Source of the DNA: a virus
Direction: 5' to 3' (one strand)
Virus record (IMG/VR): IMGVR_UViG_3300010401_000052
Span: 1-40,447 of that record
DNA length: 40,447 nt
The position numbers and the translations under genes are program-made. Positions 39,104-40,447 of this stretch are shown here, one piece after another. Position 1 is the first letter of the stretch; each line of letters starts with the position of its first letter. The notes beneath the pieces are model-generated. The model did not search any database and was not told the DNA's origin. It was given only the letters and a program-made list of their open reading frames with translations.

Positions 39104-39337
39104 ATGAAAGAAGAAAAAGCGTACCTTACAATCTTAGAATTCGCGCATGAAATATCGGCGCATCCTAATACTGTTAGGAAAATGATCAAGAGCGGGAGAA
39201 TATCGGCCTTCAAACTAGACGGAGGCAGGAAATCGGCCTATAGAATAGCCAGATCAGAAATAACCAGAATGGCGGTTGTTGATTTAGAAAAGATCGTTAA
39301 TGATATGGTAGAGAAGCGGTTGAAAGAGAAAAAATGA
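39104..39337 (+). CDS. Excisionase-type HTH DNA-binding protein
   Basis: 77 residues from the ATG at 39104; the frame is open upstream, across the promoter. The fold YLTILEFAHEISAHPNTVRK (7-26) then MIKSGRISAFKLDGGRKSAY (27-46) with RIARSEI matches small MerR/Xis-type winged helix proteins. The C-terminus is a basic helix. It is the first gene of the operon with pentamer arrays, and perhaps the regulator of both divergent promoters. No integrase is present for it to serve as a true excisionase. Confidence 0.8.
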   Translation: MKEEKAYLTILEFAHEISAHPNTVRKMIKSGRISAFKLDGGRKSAYRIARSEITRMAVVDLEKIVNDMVEKRLKEKK

Positions 39338-39477
39338 TATGGCAACGCCAGGTTTGGCGGGGTGAGGCATGACGTGGTGAGGCGTCACATGGCAGGGCCA
39401 GGTTTGGCAAGGCAAGGCATGGTTCGGCTAGGCGTGGCAAGGCGAGGGTAGGCAAGGTAAGGTAAGGCGAGGCTTGG
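39338..39477 (+). repeat. YNNGG pentamer array, 28 units
   Basis: 140 bases with 28 five-base units in register; it starts one base after the stop codon. Exceptions are caacg, catga and cgtca. It ends cttgg followed by TTTTAATAATAGGAG, directly before the next gene. Confidence 0.93.
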
Positions 39478-39498
39478 TTTTAATAATAGGAGAAGCAT

Positions 39499-39759
39499 AT
39501 GAGTGAAGCCTGGGTGCAAGTACTAGCTCTTTTCGTAGGGAATGCAGCGTTAATTTTATGGTTTAGATCTGAATCTCGAGCTGATTGGCGTCATATGGAT
39601 AATAAGTTAGATATTTTCGTTAAAGGAATCCAGGAAGAAATAAAAGATTTCCATGGCAGATTGGAAAGGCAGGATGCAGAGTTTAAGGGAAGACTAGAGA
39701 AGCAAGACGCGGAATTTAAGGCCCATCTTCTATATCATCATCAGAAAGAAAATAAGTAA
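39499..39759 (+). CDS. Small TM/coiled-coil protein with tandem 11-residue repeat
   Basis: 86 residues with AGGAG. It has a membrane helix (VQVLALFVGNAALILWF, 6-22), then a coiled coil with EEIKDFHGRLERQDAEFKGR and an exact repeat of type RLE(R/K)QDAEFK (two copies, 33 bases each). It ends in a His/Lys-rich tail. It shares KDFHGRL with 39985-40170. Confidence 0.65.
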   Translation: MSEAWVQVLALFVGNAALILWFRSESRADWRHMDNKLDIFVKGIQEEIKDFHGRLERQDAEFKGRLEKQDAEFKAHLLYHHQKENK

Positions 39760-39764
39760 TTAGT

Positions 39765-39964
39765 TTTGGTTCGGCCTGGTCTGGTTCGGCTGGGCATGGT
39801 ATGGCGAGGCATGGCGGGATAAGGCTTGGCATGGTGAGATGTGGTCTGGTTCGGCAAGGTCTGGTTCGGCTAGGTGTGTCTGGGTTAGGCCAGGTGAGGT
39901 AAGGTCTGGCGAGGCATGGAACGGCGAGGTCTGGCTGGATGGGGCGAGATGAGGCGAGGCTTGG
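39765..39964 (+). repeat. YNNGG pentamer array, 40 units
   Basis: 200 bases giving exactly 40 five-base units. Exceptions include cggga, tgaga, tgtgt, ctgga and cgaga. It starts six bases after the stop codon and ends cttgg before TTTATTAAAAGGAA and the next ATG. Confidence 0.93.
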
Positions 39965-39984
39965 TTTATTAAAAGGAAAAATCT

Positions 39985-40170
39985 ATGACAGAAGCAACAA
40001 TACAAGTATTGACGATTGTAGGATCAAATTTAGTGATTATGTTCACATTTTTTGGTGTAACTGTATCTTTGCATAATGGAATACGCGAAGAAATAAGGGC
40101 TATTAAAGACGAGATGAAAGACTTCCACGGTAGGCTATGCGCTATTGAAGAAAGAAACAAGAATAAATAA
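39985..40170 (+). CDS. Small TM/coiled-coil protein of the repeated family
   Basis: 61 residues with AAAGGAA. The hydrophobic N-terminal segment (VLTIVGSNLVIMFTFFGVTV, about 8-27) spans the membrane. A coiled coil follows (REEIRAIKDEMKDFHGRL), then a basic tail. Its plan and the KDFHGRL motif match 39499-39759. Confidence 0.65.
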   Translation: MTEATIQVLTIVGSNLVIMFTFFGVTVSLHNGIREEIRAIKDEMKDFHGRLCAIEERNKNK

Positions 40171-40177
40171 GTTATTG

Positions 40178-40288
40178 CCGGGTGGGGCCCGGCACGGCGG
40201 GGCCCGGTGAGGCTCGGACAGGTAAGGCTGGCCATGGTGAGGCTGGGCCATGGCGTGGCTAGGTATGGTACGGTGAGGTGCGGTATGG
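40178..40288 (+). repeat. YNNGG pentamer array, 22 units with one slip
   Basis: 111 bases: 22 units plus one extra C at 40248, which shifts the register once. It ends tatgg followed by TTTTATTACAC before the RAMP-like gene. It is the most G/C-rich of the four arrays at its start. Confidence 0.9.
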
Positions 40289-40303
40289 TTTTATTACACA
40301 AAC

Positions 40304-40447
40304 AAAAAGGAAAGAAATGAAGCAAGCAGAAGTAAAAATTAAAGGGTTGAGACCAATTTTATTCCATGCGTTTAAAATTGAGGCTATAACAAATCTAGGG
40401 CAAAAGAAATCTGGTAGCGCCGGAAATAACCCAGAAGAATGGAAGTC
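40304..40447. repeat. Terminal direct repeat, right copy
   Basis: Identical to 1-144 except position 40399. It shows that the operon crossing the right end continues at the left end. Confidence 0.9.
40317..40447 (+). CDS. RAMP/Cas7-like protein, 5' partial (second view of 14-616)
   Basis: The ATG at 40317 corresponds to 14. Only the first 43 codons are present because the contig ends. It is not a second gene. Codon 28 reads Gly here and Glu in the left copy. Confidence 0.9.
   Translation, partial: MKQAEVKIKGLRPILFHAFKIEAITNLGQKKSGSAGNNPEEWK

Noticed and set aside
39104-39337. True excisionase gene for a prophage
   Set aside because: The HTH fold fits, but there is no integrase or attachment-site evidence, so a transcription regulator is more likely.
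39338-40288. CRISPR array
   Set aside because: There are no identical repeats with unique spacers; the unit is five bases and degenerate.

Overview
This window looks like the complete genome of a small tailed double-stranded DNA bacteriophage with podovirus-type head and tail genes. Positions 1-144 recur at 40304-40447 with one mismatch, so the sequence closes into a circle, or is terminally redundant, with a unit of about 40,303 bp. The DNA is AT-rich and most genes carry bacterial Shine-Dalgarno sites. The host cannot be named. The repeated small proteins with one membrane segment and a coiled coil remind me of proteins in obligate intracellular, amoeba-associated bacteria, but this is a weak impression. 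I found no integrase, DNA polymerase, RNA polymerase or recognisable endolysin.

Layout. (1) A leftward block runs from about 22.3 kb down to 1.2 kb. It holds small genes, terminase small and large subunits, three small conserved genes, the portal, three small portal-linked genes, a scaffold-like protein, the major capsid protein, a decoration-like protein, tail and adaptor proteins, and two internal-virion-like proteins. (2) A leftward replication block (25.3 to 22.4 kb) has overlapping genes for a Cys-rich protein, a winged-helix replication protein, an Xre-type regulator, a RusA resolvase, two lipoprotein-like proteins and one unknown. (3) A switch at 26.04-26.26 kb has divergent promoters: leftward into two tandem paralogous HTH proteins with Cys pairs, rightward into an early operon. 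(4) The rightward early operon (26.26-30.65 kb) encodes an ssDNA-binding-like protein, a YqaJ-type exonuclease and many small proteins. (5) A leftward host-recognition block (38.96-31.05 kb) holds fibre proteins, one with an N-terminal beta-helix and a C1q/TNF-like tip, plus an HNH endonuclease inserted at the 5' end of that fibre gene. (6) A rightward operon starts at 39.10 kb and crosses the circle junction to 1.18 kb.

The last operon is the most unusual part. Its genes are a small excisionase-type HTH protein on an apparently leaderless mRNA, three membrane/coiled-coil microproteins, a protein with features resembling the RAMP (Cas7-like) fold, and a 28-residue membrane microprotein. The four gaps among its five main genes are almost wholly filled by G-rich arrays of a degenerate pentamer, YNNGG: 28, 40, 22 and 36 units, almost always in register. 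Each array starts just after a stop codon and ends in a TTTTA- or TTTATT-like tract just before the next ribosome-binding site. I know of no described element that matches this and consider it the best candidate for a new system.

All functional names rest on reading the translated sequence by eye. No database search was run.
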